Assembly (NCBI GenBank): GCA_003660975.1
Contig: QMVG01000005.1
Coordinates: 1 to 64,000, forward strand
DNA: 64,000 bases
Source: Microcaldota archaeon
GTDB lineage: Archaea > B1Sed10-29 > B47-G15
Direction: 5' to 3'
Positions within the stretch are counted from its first letter, which is position 1, and every line of letters begins with the position of its first letter. Of the stretch, positions 55,857 to 64,000 are shown piece after piece. Below the pieces are notes generated by a model, which had not been told where the DNA came from, searched no databases, and saw only the letters and a program-made list of their open reading frames with translations. The translations under genes and the position numbers were made by a program.

Positions 55857-56555
55857 ATGATTAGTGTAGATAAGGCAGTTATTGCCAGATATGAGCATAA
55901 AGGCAAGAACTTTGAGGTACTTGTTGAGCCTGAAAGGGCGCAGGAAGTCAGGAAAGGGAATAAGGTCCCACTTGACGAGCTCGTGGCAGACATGGAAGTG
56001 TTTTCAGATGTCAACAAAGGAGAGAGGGCAAAGAGAGAGGACATAATAGAAGCATTCGGGACAGACGATTTTGAAACTATCTTGTATTATATTTTGAGGC
56101 ACGGAAACATTCAGATAACAACAGAGCAGAGGAGAAAAATGCAGGAAGCGAAGAGGAAGAAAATCATAAATATGATTGCTAAGAACGCTGTTGACCCTAA
56201 TACTCATATGCCACACCCAATGCAGAGAATTGAAAACGCAATGAAGGAGGCCAATATCCACATTGACCCATTTAAGAGCCCTGAAGAGCAATTGGATGCA
56301 GTGATATCTGCTCTGAGGAGAATACTCCCACTGAAAATCGAAACAGATGTAATTGAAATAATAATTCCAGCAACTTATGCTGCAAGGGTTTACGGAACTC
56401 TCAAAAAATACAAAATGACAAAAGAAAGATGGTTGGATGACGGTTCGCTTTATGCCCTATTTGAGCTGCCAACTGCTGTCGAATCAGAGTTCCTGGACTT
56501 TGTCAACAAGATAACTGCTGGAAATGTTGAAACAAAGATCATTGAAAGAAAATAA
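55857..56555 (+). CDS. SBDS ribosome maturation protein
   Basis: FEVLVEPERAQEVRKGNKVPLDELVADMEVFSDVNKGERAKREDIIEAFGTDD. Confidence 0.95.
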   Translation: MISVDKAVIARYEHKGKNFEVLVEPERAQEVRKGNKVPLDELVADMEVFSDVNKGERAKREDIIEAFGTDDFETILYYILRHGNIQITTEQRRKMQEAKRKKIINMIAKNAVDPNTHMPHPMQRIENAMKEANIHIDPFKSPEEQLDAVISALRRILPLKIETDVIEIIIPATYAARVYGTLKKYKMTKERWLDDGSLYALFELPTAVESEFLDFVNKITAGNVETKIIERK

Positions 56556-56564
56556 GGAGATTAT

Positions 56565-57161
56565 ATGAAAAGATTTGTAATACCTGGAGAAAAATTGGAA
56601 GGAAGACCAAACGCCCACTATTATAGGGAAGGAAATAACTACTACTCACAAGTGTTTGGCATATTGGAAAAGAAAGACAACTTCCTCAAGATAGTGCCAC
56701 TTAAAGGAAAATACATGCCACACAAAGGAGATTATGTAATAGGAATCGTTATTGATGTTAAATACGGCGGTGTTATTGTTGACATAAACAGCTCCCATTT
56801 TGCATTCCTGCCAACCAAGAACTCCCTCAACTACAAAGACATTGTATCAGCAGAAGTAATAGACATTGATGAAGTAAGAAATGCAACACTGGGTAATGAA
56901 AGGAAACTTTTCGGTGGTGAGATAATAGAGATAAACCCTGTTAGGATACCTAGGGTAATAGGAAAGAACAACTCAATGCTCAAATTACTAAAAGATAAAA
57001 CTGGCTGTTCGTTCTTCGTTGGAAGGAATGGCCGCATATGGATAAAAGGAAAGAATTCTCCGATTTTAGCGGATGCAATCTTTAAAATAGAAAGAGAGGC
57101 CCATACATCCGGCCTTACTGAAAGAATAGAAAAGTATTTAGATGAAATGTTGAAAGGGTGA
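56565..57161 (+). CDS. rrp4: Exosome subunit Rrp4
   Basis: VIPGEKLEGRP, S1 domain GDYVIGIVIDVKYGGVIVDINS, KH-like NSMLKLLKDKTGCSFFVGRNGRIWIKG. Confidence 0.95.
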   Translation: MKRFVIPGEKLEGRPNAHYYREGNNYYSQVFGILEKKDNFLKIVPLKGKYMPHKGDYVIGIVIDVKYGGVIVDINSSHFAFLPTKNSLNYKDIVSAEVIDIDEVRNATLGNERKLFGGEIIEINPVRIPRVIGKNNSMLKLLKDKTGCSFFVGRNGRIWIKGKNSPILADAIFKIEREAHTSGLTERIEKYLDEMLKG

Positions 57162-57166
57162 ATTAA

Positions 57167-57901
57167 ATGGGAATGAAAAAAGAAGGTTTAAAACTGTTTG
57201 AGAATGGAAAAAGAATTGACGGAAGGGCATATGATGAACTGAGACCGATAAAGATGGAGGTAGGTGTCTTAAAAAGAGCAGATGGTTCCTGCTACCTTGA
57301 GTGGGGAGGAAACAAGGTTTTAGCAGCTGTGTACGGACCCAGAGAATGTTTGCCTAGGCACACACAAGACCCTTTGAAAGCAAGAATAAATTACAGGTAT
57401 AATATGGCTCCTTTCAGCACAGATGAGAGAGTGAGGCCAGGACCCAGTAGGCGAAGCATTGAAATATCAAAGCTCAGCAAAGAAGCCCTAGAACATGTGA
57501 TTTTTACGGAATACTTTCCAAAAACCAGTATAGATATATTCGTTGAGATATTGCAAGCAGATGCAGGAACTCGCTGTGCTGGTCTAACGGCAGCTAGCCT
57601 TGCGCTTGCTGATGCAGGCATACCTATGAAAAGCTTGATAACTGCCTGTGCTGCTGGGAAGATAGATGGGAAAGTCGTATTGGACTTAGGAAAGCTAGAG
57701 GATAACTTTGGGGAAGCAGATTTGCCAATTGCATACATGCCAAGGACAAAGGAACTTGTCTATCTTCAGATGGATGGTGACTTAACAAAAGATGAGTTTA
57801 AGGAAGCACTAAGATTGGCGCTGAAAGGTTGCGATGAGATATATAGAATTCAGAGAGATGCTTTGAAAAAAGCTTATGAAGGTGAAGTAAATGGTAGATG
57901 A
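57167..57901 (+). CDS. rrp41: Exosome subunit Rrp41
   Basis: RIDGRAYDELRPIKMEVGVLKRADGSCYLEWGGNKVLAAVYGPRE; DAGTRCAGLTAASLALADAGIPM. Confidence 0.96.
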   Translation: MGMKKEGLKLFENGKRIDGRAYDELRPIKMEVGVLKRADGSCYLEWGGNKVLAAVYGPRECLPRHTQDPLKARINYRYNMAPFSTDERVRPGPSRRSIEISKLSKEALEHVIFTEYFPKTSIDIFVEILQADAGTRCAGLTAASLALADAGIPMKSLITACAAGKIDGKVVLDLGKLEDNFGEADLPIAYMPRTKELVYLQMDGDLTKDEFKEALRLALKGCDEIYRIQRDALKKAYEGEVNGR

Positions 57902-58685
57902 AAATGAAATTGTGTGGTTAGTAAAAAAGGACGCTGTAGCAGATATGATAAAAAATGGAAAGAGAAGTGATGGAAGAAAAGCATATGAATACAGGCCTAT
58001 TGAGATAATTACAGATTATGTGAAAAGAGCAGAAGGCAGTGCATATATAAAACTTGGAAACACACAAATCTTGGTGGGCGTGAAAATGGATGTGGGCCAG
58101 CCATACTCCGATTCTCCAAATATGGGAACATTGATAACTAACGCTGAGCTTGTTCCTCTGGCTTCTCCTGTTTTTCAGCCAGGCCCTCCTAACGAAAACG
58201 CAATAGAACTGGCAAGAGTTGTTGATAGAGGCATAAGAGAGAGCAAGATGATTGACTTTGAAAAACTGTGCATCACAGAAGGCGAAGAGGTCTGGAATGT
58301 GCTAATAGACATCCACGTCCTTGATTTTGACGGAAACTTAATAGATGCAGCAACTTTGGCGGCTGTTAAAGCTTTGTGGACTGCAAAGATGCCAAGATAT
58401 GAGGATGGAAAGGTGATATACGAGGACAAAAAGGATAGTCTTCCTGTCAGCAAAAAGCCAGTGGCTTGCACCTTTGCAAGATTTGGCAATGTAAGTATTT
58501 TAGACCCTTCTTTAGAAGAAGAAAAAAGCATGGACGGCAAAATAACCATTACCACAACTGACGATGGGAAGATATGCGCTGTACAGAAAAGCGGGATAAC
58601 TAAAATTAGCGTTCCTGAGCTTGAAAATTTGATAGACGTTGCCCTTGAGAAGGGAAATGAAATTAGAAAGACTTACTTAGGGTGA
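57891..58685 (+). CDS. rrp42: Exosome subunit Rrp42
   Basis: KRSDGRKAYEYRPIEIITDYVKRAEGSAYIKLGNTQILVGVKMDVGQPY. Confidence 0.96.
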   Translation: MVDENEIVWLVKKDAVADMIKNGKRSDGRKAYEYRPIEIITDYVKRAEGSAYIKLGNTQILVGVKMDVGQPYSDSPNMGTLITNAELVPLASPVFQPGPPNENAIELARVVDRGIRESKMIDFEKLCITEGEEVWNVLIDIHVLDFDGNLIDAATLAAVKALWTAKMPRYEDGKVIYEDKKDSLPVSKKPVACTFARFGNVSILDPSLEEEKSMDGKITITTTDDGKICAVQKSGITKISVPELENLIDVALEKGNEIRKTYLG

Positions 58686-58689
58686 TAAG

Positions 58690-59013
58690 ATGAAAAAGAA
58701 GAAAGGAAAACTGGGAAGCGCTGCCAGATACGGAGCAAGATACAGTTCTGTCTTGAAACAAAAAGTAAACAAAATCGAGAAGATTCAAAAAAGACCTCAA
58801 ATATGTCCACAGTGTGGCAGAAAGTCATTGAAAAGAGTGAGCTTTGCCATATGGGAGTGCAGCAAATGCGGTCTAATAATGGCTGGCGGGGCATACAGCC
58901 CGCGAACTAGAATAGGGCTGGCTGCTGAAAAGATAGTTAGTGGGAAGGGAAGCAAAGAAGAGGTGCTATCTCTTCTGGAAGAAGAGAATAAAGAAGAGAA
59001 GGTGGAGGCATGA
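58690..59013 (+). CDS. rpl37ae: Ribosomal protein L37Ae
   Basis: AARYGARYSSVLKQKVNKIE, CPQCGRKSLKRVSFAIWECSKCGLIMAGGAYSP. Confidence 0.95.
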   Translation: MKKKKGKLGSAARYGARYSSVLKQKVNKIEKIQKRPQICPQCGRKSLKRVSFAIWECSKCGLIMAGGAYSPRTRIGLAAEKIVSGKGSKEEVLSLLEEENKEEKVEA

Positions 59014-59138
59014 CTTGGAAGTGTTTTAGGTGTGGAAAGAAAATTGATGACATAAATGCAGTAAAATGCCCTTACTGTGGATATAGGATTCTCATTAAAG
59101 AAAGACCTCCCATTGCAAAGAAACTGAGAACTGACTGA
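59010..59138 (+). CDS. rpoP: DNA-directed RNA polymerase subunit P
   Basis: Not in track; hand translation MTWKCFRCGKKIDDINAVKCPYCGYRILIKERPPIAKKLRTD. Confidence 0.93.
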   Translation: MTWKCFRCGKKIDDINAVKCPYCGYRILIKERPPIAKKLRTD

Positions 59139-59143
59139 GTTTT

Positions 59144-59611
59144 ATGTTGTTGATAAGCAGTTCCAGAAAACCTTCAAGGAAGACAAGGACTTTAGCCAGG
59201 CAGTTAGCAAAAGCAGTGCCTCACTCGCGTTATATCACAAGGGGAAAGAAAAATATTGATGCCTTATGTTCAGAAGCACGGCGCTTGGGTTATTCAAGAA
59301 TTGCTATCATATATGAAAAACACGGCAATCCAAGTCAGATCCACTTTATAGAGAACCACGTAGATTCGTGGGAATGGCTTCCTGAAATAATCCAGATAGA
59401 GCACAGTAGTATCAATGAAAAAATAAAAAAGGCGTTTGAGGAAATTAAAGTACTGGGTGAAAACAAGGATAAGATAACAAAGCTGTTTAACACAGAAACA
59501 TCAGATGAAACAGAAAATGTCATAGAGGCTGAAAAAAATACCATCAAGGTTAAAAAGCATAAAAAGGAATTTGTGTTCATAAAGTATAGGATAATAAAAA
59601 AGGAGGTTTAA
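59144..59611 (+). CDS. Brix-domain (Imp4-like) ribosome biogenesis protein
   Basis: LLISSSRKPSRKTRTLARQLAKAVPHSRYITRGK; position. Confidence 0.9.
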   Translation: MLLISSSRKPSRKTRTLARQLAKAVPHSRYITRGKKNIDALCSEARRLGYSRIAIIYEKHGNPSQIHFIENHVDSWEWLPEIIQIEHSSINEKIKKAFEEIKVLGENKDKITKLFNTETSDETENVIEAEKNTIKVKKHKKEFVFIKYRIIKKEV

Positions 59612-59613
59612 GG

Positions 59614-59955
59614 ATGGCAGAAGAAGATTTGCAAAAGCAGTTGGTCTTTGCAGATAGCCTGCAGAGGCAATTGCAGAACATATTAGGACAAAAACAGTTC
59701 TTGGAATTGGAAAATGTTCAGATAAACAACAGCTTGGCTGAGCTTGAGAAAGCCAAAGGCAAGGTATTTAAGGCAGTTGGAAATGTCCTTATTGAAAAAG
59801 ACGTGAAAAAACTTATAGATGAGCTCAATGAAAAGAAAAAACAAAACGACGAGAAAATAGAAAAGCTTAAAAAGCAGGAAGAAATGATTAACTCAAAATT
59901 AACCGAGGTGCAGAAGGGCATTGAGGAGAAGCTGAAAAATAAGAAGAATGAATAA
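59614..59955 (+). CDS. pfdB: Prefoldin beta subunit
   Basis: LQRQLQNILGQKQFLELENVQINNSLAELEKAKGKVFKAVGNVLIEKDVKKLIDEL. Confidence 0.93.
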   Translation: MAEEDLQKQLVFADSLQRQLQNILGQKQFLELENVQINNSLAELEKAKGKVFKAVGNVLIEKDVKKLIDELNEKKKQNDEKIEKLKKQEEMINSKLTEVQKGIEEKLKNKKNE

Positions 59956-60002
59956 GCTTTAAATATGAATACTGGTTTATAGAATAGAGAGGCTGATTTG
60001 CT

Positions 60003-60242
60003 ATGTATAAGCTAAGCGATGTTTATGGAAAGAGGATATTTGACCAGCATAGTAATTTCATAGGCACTGCGCGAGATGTGCTTATAGACCCTGCAGAGAA
60101 AAGGATAAAGTTTTTGCTCAAAGAAGACCCTATGAGCATTCTTGGAAGGGATAGAGTAGAAGCCAAGAAATTCATAAAAGAAAACTTCATTCCTTTTGAA
60201 AAAGTAATTGCCATAGGTGACATAATCATATTAAAGGAGTAA
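60003..60242 (+). CDS. PRC-barrel domain protein
   Basis: MYKLSDVYGKRIFDQHSNFIGTARDVLIDPAEKRIKFLL. Confidence 0.85.
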   Translation: MYKLSDVYGKRIFDQHSNFIGTARDVLIDPAEKRIKFLLKEDPMSILGRDRVEAKKFIKENFIPFEKVIAIGDIIILKE

Positions 60243-60248
60243 GGTATT

Positions 60249-60491
60249 ATGAAGCCAGTAATAGGAAAAAAATTAAAAGGAAGGGCCGTGGTAAGCACAG
60301 CAGGTTTGAGATTGGGAGAGGTTCTGGACGTGTATTTTGAGCGCGGCGGAGAGCTTCTTAGCCTGGTGGTGAAACCAGAGAAAATAACAAAAGACATAGA
60401 AGAGTACATAAATCCAAACAATCTCATTGAGGTGCCTTTTGAAAAAGTACAGGCAATAGGCAGGTATGTTATCGTTGATTTTCCGTTCTGA
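60249..60491 (+). CDS. PRC-barrel domain protein, tandem paralogue
   Basis: GKKLKGRAVVSTAGLRLGEVLDVYFERGGELLSLVV; end resembles preceding ORF (IEVPFEKVQAIGRYVIV vs FIPFEKVIAIGDIIIL). Confidence 0.85.
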   Translation: MKPVIGKKLKGRAVVSTAGLRLGEVLDVYFERGGELLSLVVKPEKITKDIEEYINPNNLIEVPFEKVQAIGRYVIVDFPF

Positions 60492-60564
60492 ACTTCTTTT
60501 TTATTAATTTTTATAATGAATGCCCTTAGCTGCTTTTCTTTTAAAAAGAGAAAAAGGCAAATGT

Positions 60565-60672
60565 GGTTGTGGAGAGGCAGGGAAACCACACAAATGACCC
60601 CTTTGGCTGGGTGAGCCTTCTCCCATGCCTCTCCTAATTATTAACAACCGTTTCCTTCCTGCCTCTTAAGCC
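60565..60672. ncRNA. Candidate structured intergenic RNA element
   Basis: GGAGAGGCA...TGCCTCTCC 9-bp pairing and an alternative GAGGCAG-GGAAAC...GTTTCC-(TT)-CTGCCTC pairing; no ORF; strand not determined. Confidence 0.3.
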
Positions 60673-60927
60673 AACTCACCTCCAATAGTTATAATGAACA
60701 AGTGATATATAAAACTATCGTTTATGTAAAAAATTGGCACAGAAATCCATATAAATAGTATACAATTGTTCAATTATTTAAGTATAAGTTGGATAAATGT
60801 CTATATGTATATAAATAGGTTAAAATCAACACGAAGAATTAGGGCCATCATTGGCAGTTTCTTAAGGGCGCGCAGATATATAAAGATTTTGTCAAAGCTT
60901 AATAAAGTGCTCTTTCTTACTTTATTT

Positions 60928-61951
60928 ATGGGAGTAGATTACCGTAAGCATTTAAGAAACGTTAAGAAAACTTTGGAGATGCGAGCGCTTCTCTTTGGCG
61001 CTGACCTTACATATGTAAGCGGCTGGCCTTCTTCTTACTCAGAAAGCTATGATTGCCTGCTTACTGGAAGGCAAAATTACCTATTTACTTGGGATTATGA
61101 AGTTTTTAAAAGGGTGAGTAAAAAGATAGCTGTAAGGCACGGAAAAAATCTAAAAACTTTTTTGGAAAGCAAACGCATAAAAGAGCTTGGAATCAGGAAG
61201 GATAAGATAAGCTATAAGCTCTACCAAAAATTAAGCAGAAAAACACGTTTGATAGATATATCAGAGGAACTGAAAAAAATAAGGAGCGTGAAGGATACTG
61301 AAGAAATAAAAGCGATAAAAAAAGCATGCAGCTATGCAGACAAAGCAATGGGAGTAGCTATGGAAGTAGTTAGAGAAGGTGTTAGTGAAAGAAAGGTTAG
61401 AAATGAGATTTTGCATGCTGTGATGGATGAATGTGAAAGCATTGCTTTTGAGCCGATAGTGGCAAGCGGAAGGAATTCATTATATATTCACATACTGCCA
61501 GAAAAAAAGAAGATAAAAAAGGCAGAAACAGTAATCGTAGACATCGGCTTTAAAGTAAACAATTACTGCTCTGATTTAAGCAGGACTTTTATAGTAAAGC
61601 CAAGCAAAAAGCAGAAGGAATTGTATGAGAAGGTGCTTGAAGCCCAAAATGTGGCAATGGACTTAGCTTACCCTGGCGTGAAGGCCTCTGAAATATCAAA
61701 AGCCGTTGATGATTTTTTTCAAAAGCAAAGGCCTTGATAAATATGTCAAATATGCTCTTGGTCATGGTGTGGGAATAGAGGTTCACGAAAGCCCTTTGAT
61801 AAGCTCAAAAAGCAAAGACCTGCTGCATGAGAACACAGTATTCACGCTGGAACCTGGCCTGCACATTCCAAAGCTAGGAGGCATACGCATAGAAGACACC
61901 TTTGTCATGACAAAAAAAGGCCCGAAAGCATTAACAAAGGTTGAAAAATAA
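60928..61951 (+). pseudogene. pepQ: M24-family Xaa-Pro aminopeptidase/dipeptidase interrupted by a frameshift
   Basis: N-part MGVDYRKH...VIVDIGFKVNNYCSDLSRTFIV and C-part ALGHGVGIEVHESPLIS...FTLEPGLHIPKLGGIRIEDTFVM lie in two frames joined at a T7 run (61713-61719); may be a sequencing error. Confidence 0.85.
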
Positions 61952-61996
61952 GGTTAAAAGCAAAAGATTGGGCTTTTATTCCTATTGGAATAAACG

Positions 61997-62272
61997 TCAA
62001 AGCCCTATGTCTTCCTCAGCTTCCTCTACTTCTGGCATTGCCTTGCCGACTGGTATCACAATGTTTCTGGTTTGGTTCTTGTCTACTGAATAAACTATCC
62101 TTATGTTGCCGAAGGCAGACCTTTCATTGGAAAGCCTTTCTATTCTATCTAGAATATCTTTTGCCTTGACGCTCATCGCTCCTTCAAATATAATATCCTC
62201 TACCTTAAAGCCAGCCTCTTTGAGCATTTTATAAGACTTTACAACTTCATCTTTCATTCCCATATAAACCAC
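61997..62272 (-). CDS. Hypothetical protein
   Basis: 91 aa ORF; MGMKDEVVKSYKMLKEAGFKVEDIIFEG. Confidence 0.6.
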   Translation of the reverse strand: MVYMGMKDEVVKSYKMLKEAGFKVEDIIFEGAMSVKAKDILDRIERLSNERSAFGNIRIVYSVDKNQTRNIVIPVGKAMPEVEEAEEDIGL

Positions 62273-62360
62273 TAAAAATAGGCAGTGCAGATTTATTAAG
62301 CTTGCTCTCAGCTGTGATATTTATTAATGATTAATAGTCTAATAATTCAAACAAATTTCA

Positions 62361-62906
62361 GTGATTAAAATGAATGTAGAGATAATCCGAATTTGCAACT
62401 TTGAGCTCTTTAAGTTCATAAATGGCATGGCAGGAAAAAACACAATTTTAGATACTTTTATGATCCTATCAGCCAAGTACATCATATATATAATACCCAT
62501 ACTGGTCGCTTTAATGCTTATTAAGAAAAGAGATAGGGTGAATGGCATATTGGTAGGCATAAGCACTGTACTGGCCTATGCATTAGTAGAGTTGATAAAC
62601 AGCATATATTATCATGCAAGACCTTTTGCGCTTGGCGTTGGGACAAAACTAATTCCCTATCCTTTGGAAAGCTCATTTCCCAGCGGCCATACTACTTTGA
62701 TGTTTACTGCAGCATTTTCCCTTCTCTTGCTGGGCAAAAAAAAGCTTGCGAAAGTCATGCTGTTTTTGGCTTCAATAGTTGCTTTTTCCAGAATTTACGT
62801 TGGAGTGCACTTTCCAATAGATATATTTGCAGGCGTTGCTTTAGCTTTTTTTGTGTCTGTCTTGGCAATTGAGAGTAAAAACAAAATTATGAGATGGTCA
62901 AAATGA
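62361..62906 (+). CDS. PAP2-family phosphatase (membrane)
   Basis: ARPFALG, SSFPSGHTTLMFTAAF, RIYVGVHFPIDIFAG. Confidence 0.92.
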   Translation: MIKMNVEIIRICNFELFKFINGMAGKNTILDTFMILSAKYIIYIIPILVALMLIKKRDRVNGILVGISTVLAYALVELINSIYYHARPFALGVGTKLIPYPLESSFPSGHTTLMFTAAFSLLLLGKKKLAKVMLFLASIVAFSRIYVGVHFPIDIFAGVALAFFVSVLAIESKNKIMRWSK

Positions 62907-63517
62907 TAGAGATATTGGGAGAATTGGCCTCATTGATTGTGAATGCAGTTGGAGATATGGGTTATATAGGAATAGTAATTCTCATGTTTTTAGAGAGCTC
63001 CTTCTTTCCATTCCCTTCGGAGATAGTAATGATACCTGCTGGTTATCTTGCCTTCCTGGGAAAAATGGATTTACTGCTGGTTGTTTTTTTCGGTATCCTC
63101 GGCAGCGTTCTCGGAGCTGCCTTTAACTATTGGCTGGGACGGTATTTAGGAAGGCCTATGCTCATTAAATACGGAAAATATTTCTTCTTGAGCAAGGAGA
63201 GATTTGAATTTGTTGAGAGCAAATTTAATGAAAATGGGGAGATGATAACATTTATAGGCAGGTTAATTCCTGGCTTGAGGCAGTACATCTCATTTCCTCC
63301 AGGCATAACTAGAATGAACTTTGCTAAGTTCATGGCGTTTACAGCTATGGGAGCAGGTATATGGGTAAGCATTTTAGCAATACTTGGCTTTTACCTCGGA
63401 AAAAAACAACATTTAATAAATGAATACTTAAGGCAGATAACAATAGTTATCCTTGCACTATGCATTGCTTTGATAATCATATATTTTGTGTGGAAGAAAA
63501 AACAGCGATCACATTGA
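62894..63517 (+). CDS. DedA-family membrane protein
   Basis: ESSFFPFPSEIVMIPAGYLA, LGAAFNYWLGRYLGRP, FIGRLIPGLRQYISFPPGITRMN. Confidence 0.92.
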   Translation: MVKMIEILGELASLIVNAVGDMGYIGIVILMFLESSFFPFPSEIVMIPAGYLAFLGKMDLLLVVFFGILGSVLGAAFNYWLGRYLGRPMLIKYGKYFFLSKERFEFVESKFNENGEMITFIGRLIPGLRQYISFPPGITRMNFAKFMAFTAMGAGIWVSILAILGFYLGKKQHLINEYLRQITIVILALCIALIIIYFVWKKKQRSH

Positions 63518-64000
63518 ACCTTGGGCAGCAATCTCCAGCAACTTGTTTATCTCTATTCGATATTGGAAGGGCAGATGCTTCAGAACGGGTTCAACAAATC
63601 CCTTTATCAAAACTGCTCTTGCAGTTTCCTCATCTAAACCCCTGCTCATCAGGTAAAAGAGTGCCTCCTCATTTAACCTTCCTATGGACGCTTCGTGGGA
63701 AAGCTCAGCGTCTTTATGTTTAGTAAATAATGCAGGCACACTTTCTATTTCGCTCTTATCATCAAGCAATATGCCATCACAGGAGATATGGCCTTTGCAT
63801 TTGCTGAAAGCTTTTATTTCGTCCTCAATAAGGATACTGGAAGCTTCAGAAGCAATTGCCTTGCTTGGCAACACAACAGAGGACTGTTTGCCTCTCACAT
63901 AAACGGTTGCTCCAAGCTTTACTTTGCTGCTTTTGGTGAAAACAATGCTCTCCACAGATACCTTTGAATTATCTCCTCTGATTTCTATCTCAGGATACTC
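63509..64000 (-). CDS. SufB/SufD-family Fe-S assembly protein, 3' part (runs off right edge)
   Basis: HISCDGILLDDKSEIESVPALFTKHKDAELSHEASIGRLNEEALFYLMSRGLDEETARAVLIKGF; hand translation upstream of 63955 stays open (EYPEIEIRGDNSKVS) to base 64000. Confidence 0.92.
   Translation of the reverse strand, partial: EYPEIEIRGDNSKVSVESIVFTKSSKVKLGATVYVRGKQSSVVLPSKAIASEASSILIEDEIKAFSKCKGHISCDGILLDDKSEIESVPALFTKHKDAELSHEASIGRLNEEALFYLMSRGLDEETARAVLIKGFVEPVLKHLPFQYRIEINKLLEIAAQGSM

Noticed and set aside
55604-56044. 146-aa minus ORF over psmA/SBDS
   Set aside because: Antisense shadow of conserved coding sequence
60023-60589. 188-aa minus ORF over the PRC-barrel genes
   Set aside because: Antisense to two convincing PRC-barrel ORFs; no domain seen
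63460-63723. 87-aa plus ORF at the right edge
   Set aside because: Antisense to SufB/SufD and out of frame with DedA

Overview
Archaeal chromosome segment, AT-rich and gene-dense. It carries TFB, group II thermosome, aIF5A, the exosome/proteasome superoperon, RpoP, L10e, L15e, L37Ae and RNase HII. Lineage is not determinable by eye; a small-genome/DPANN-like archaeon is possible. Main blocks: (1) an m4C-type DNA methyltransferase with a probable restriction partner running off the left edge; (2) tfb, with a Gar1-like ORF lying entirely inside it in another reading frame; (3) a glycogen/glycolysis island at 3.7-20.2 kb (GT3-type glycogen synthase, galT, debranching enzyme, GH57, GT4, two PfkB kinases, tpi, pgk, gap, class I aldolase, cupin PGI); (4) a hsp20-thermosome chaperone operon behind a perfect palindrome; (5) tRNA-Cys/cysS plus ileS, valS, proS, aIF5A; (6) a TatD-NYN-DUF2226-like-MinD-Sm operon ending at tRNA-Ala, followed by an unusual three-hairpin repeat array with a duplicated tRNA 3' end; (7) the exosome superoperon (L15e, COG1325, Rnp3, Rnp2, PsmA, SBDS, Rrp4, Rrp41, Rrp42, L37Ae, RpoP, Brix, prefoldin beta); (8) a frameshifted M24 peptidase, PAP2, DedA and the 3' part of a SufB/SufD gene at the right edge. 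Strongest leads: Gar1 nested out of frame in the TFB ORF, the post-tRNA-Ala hairpin array, and the hsp20 operator. No searches were run; all family calls are from reading translated motifs.
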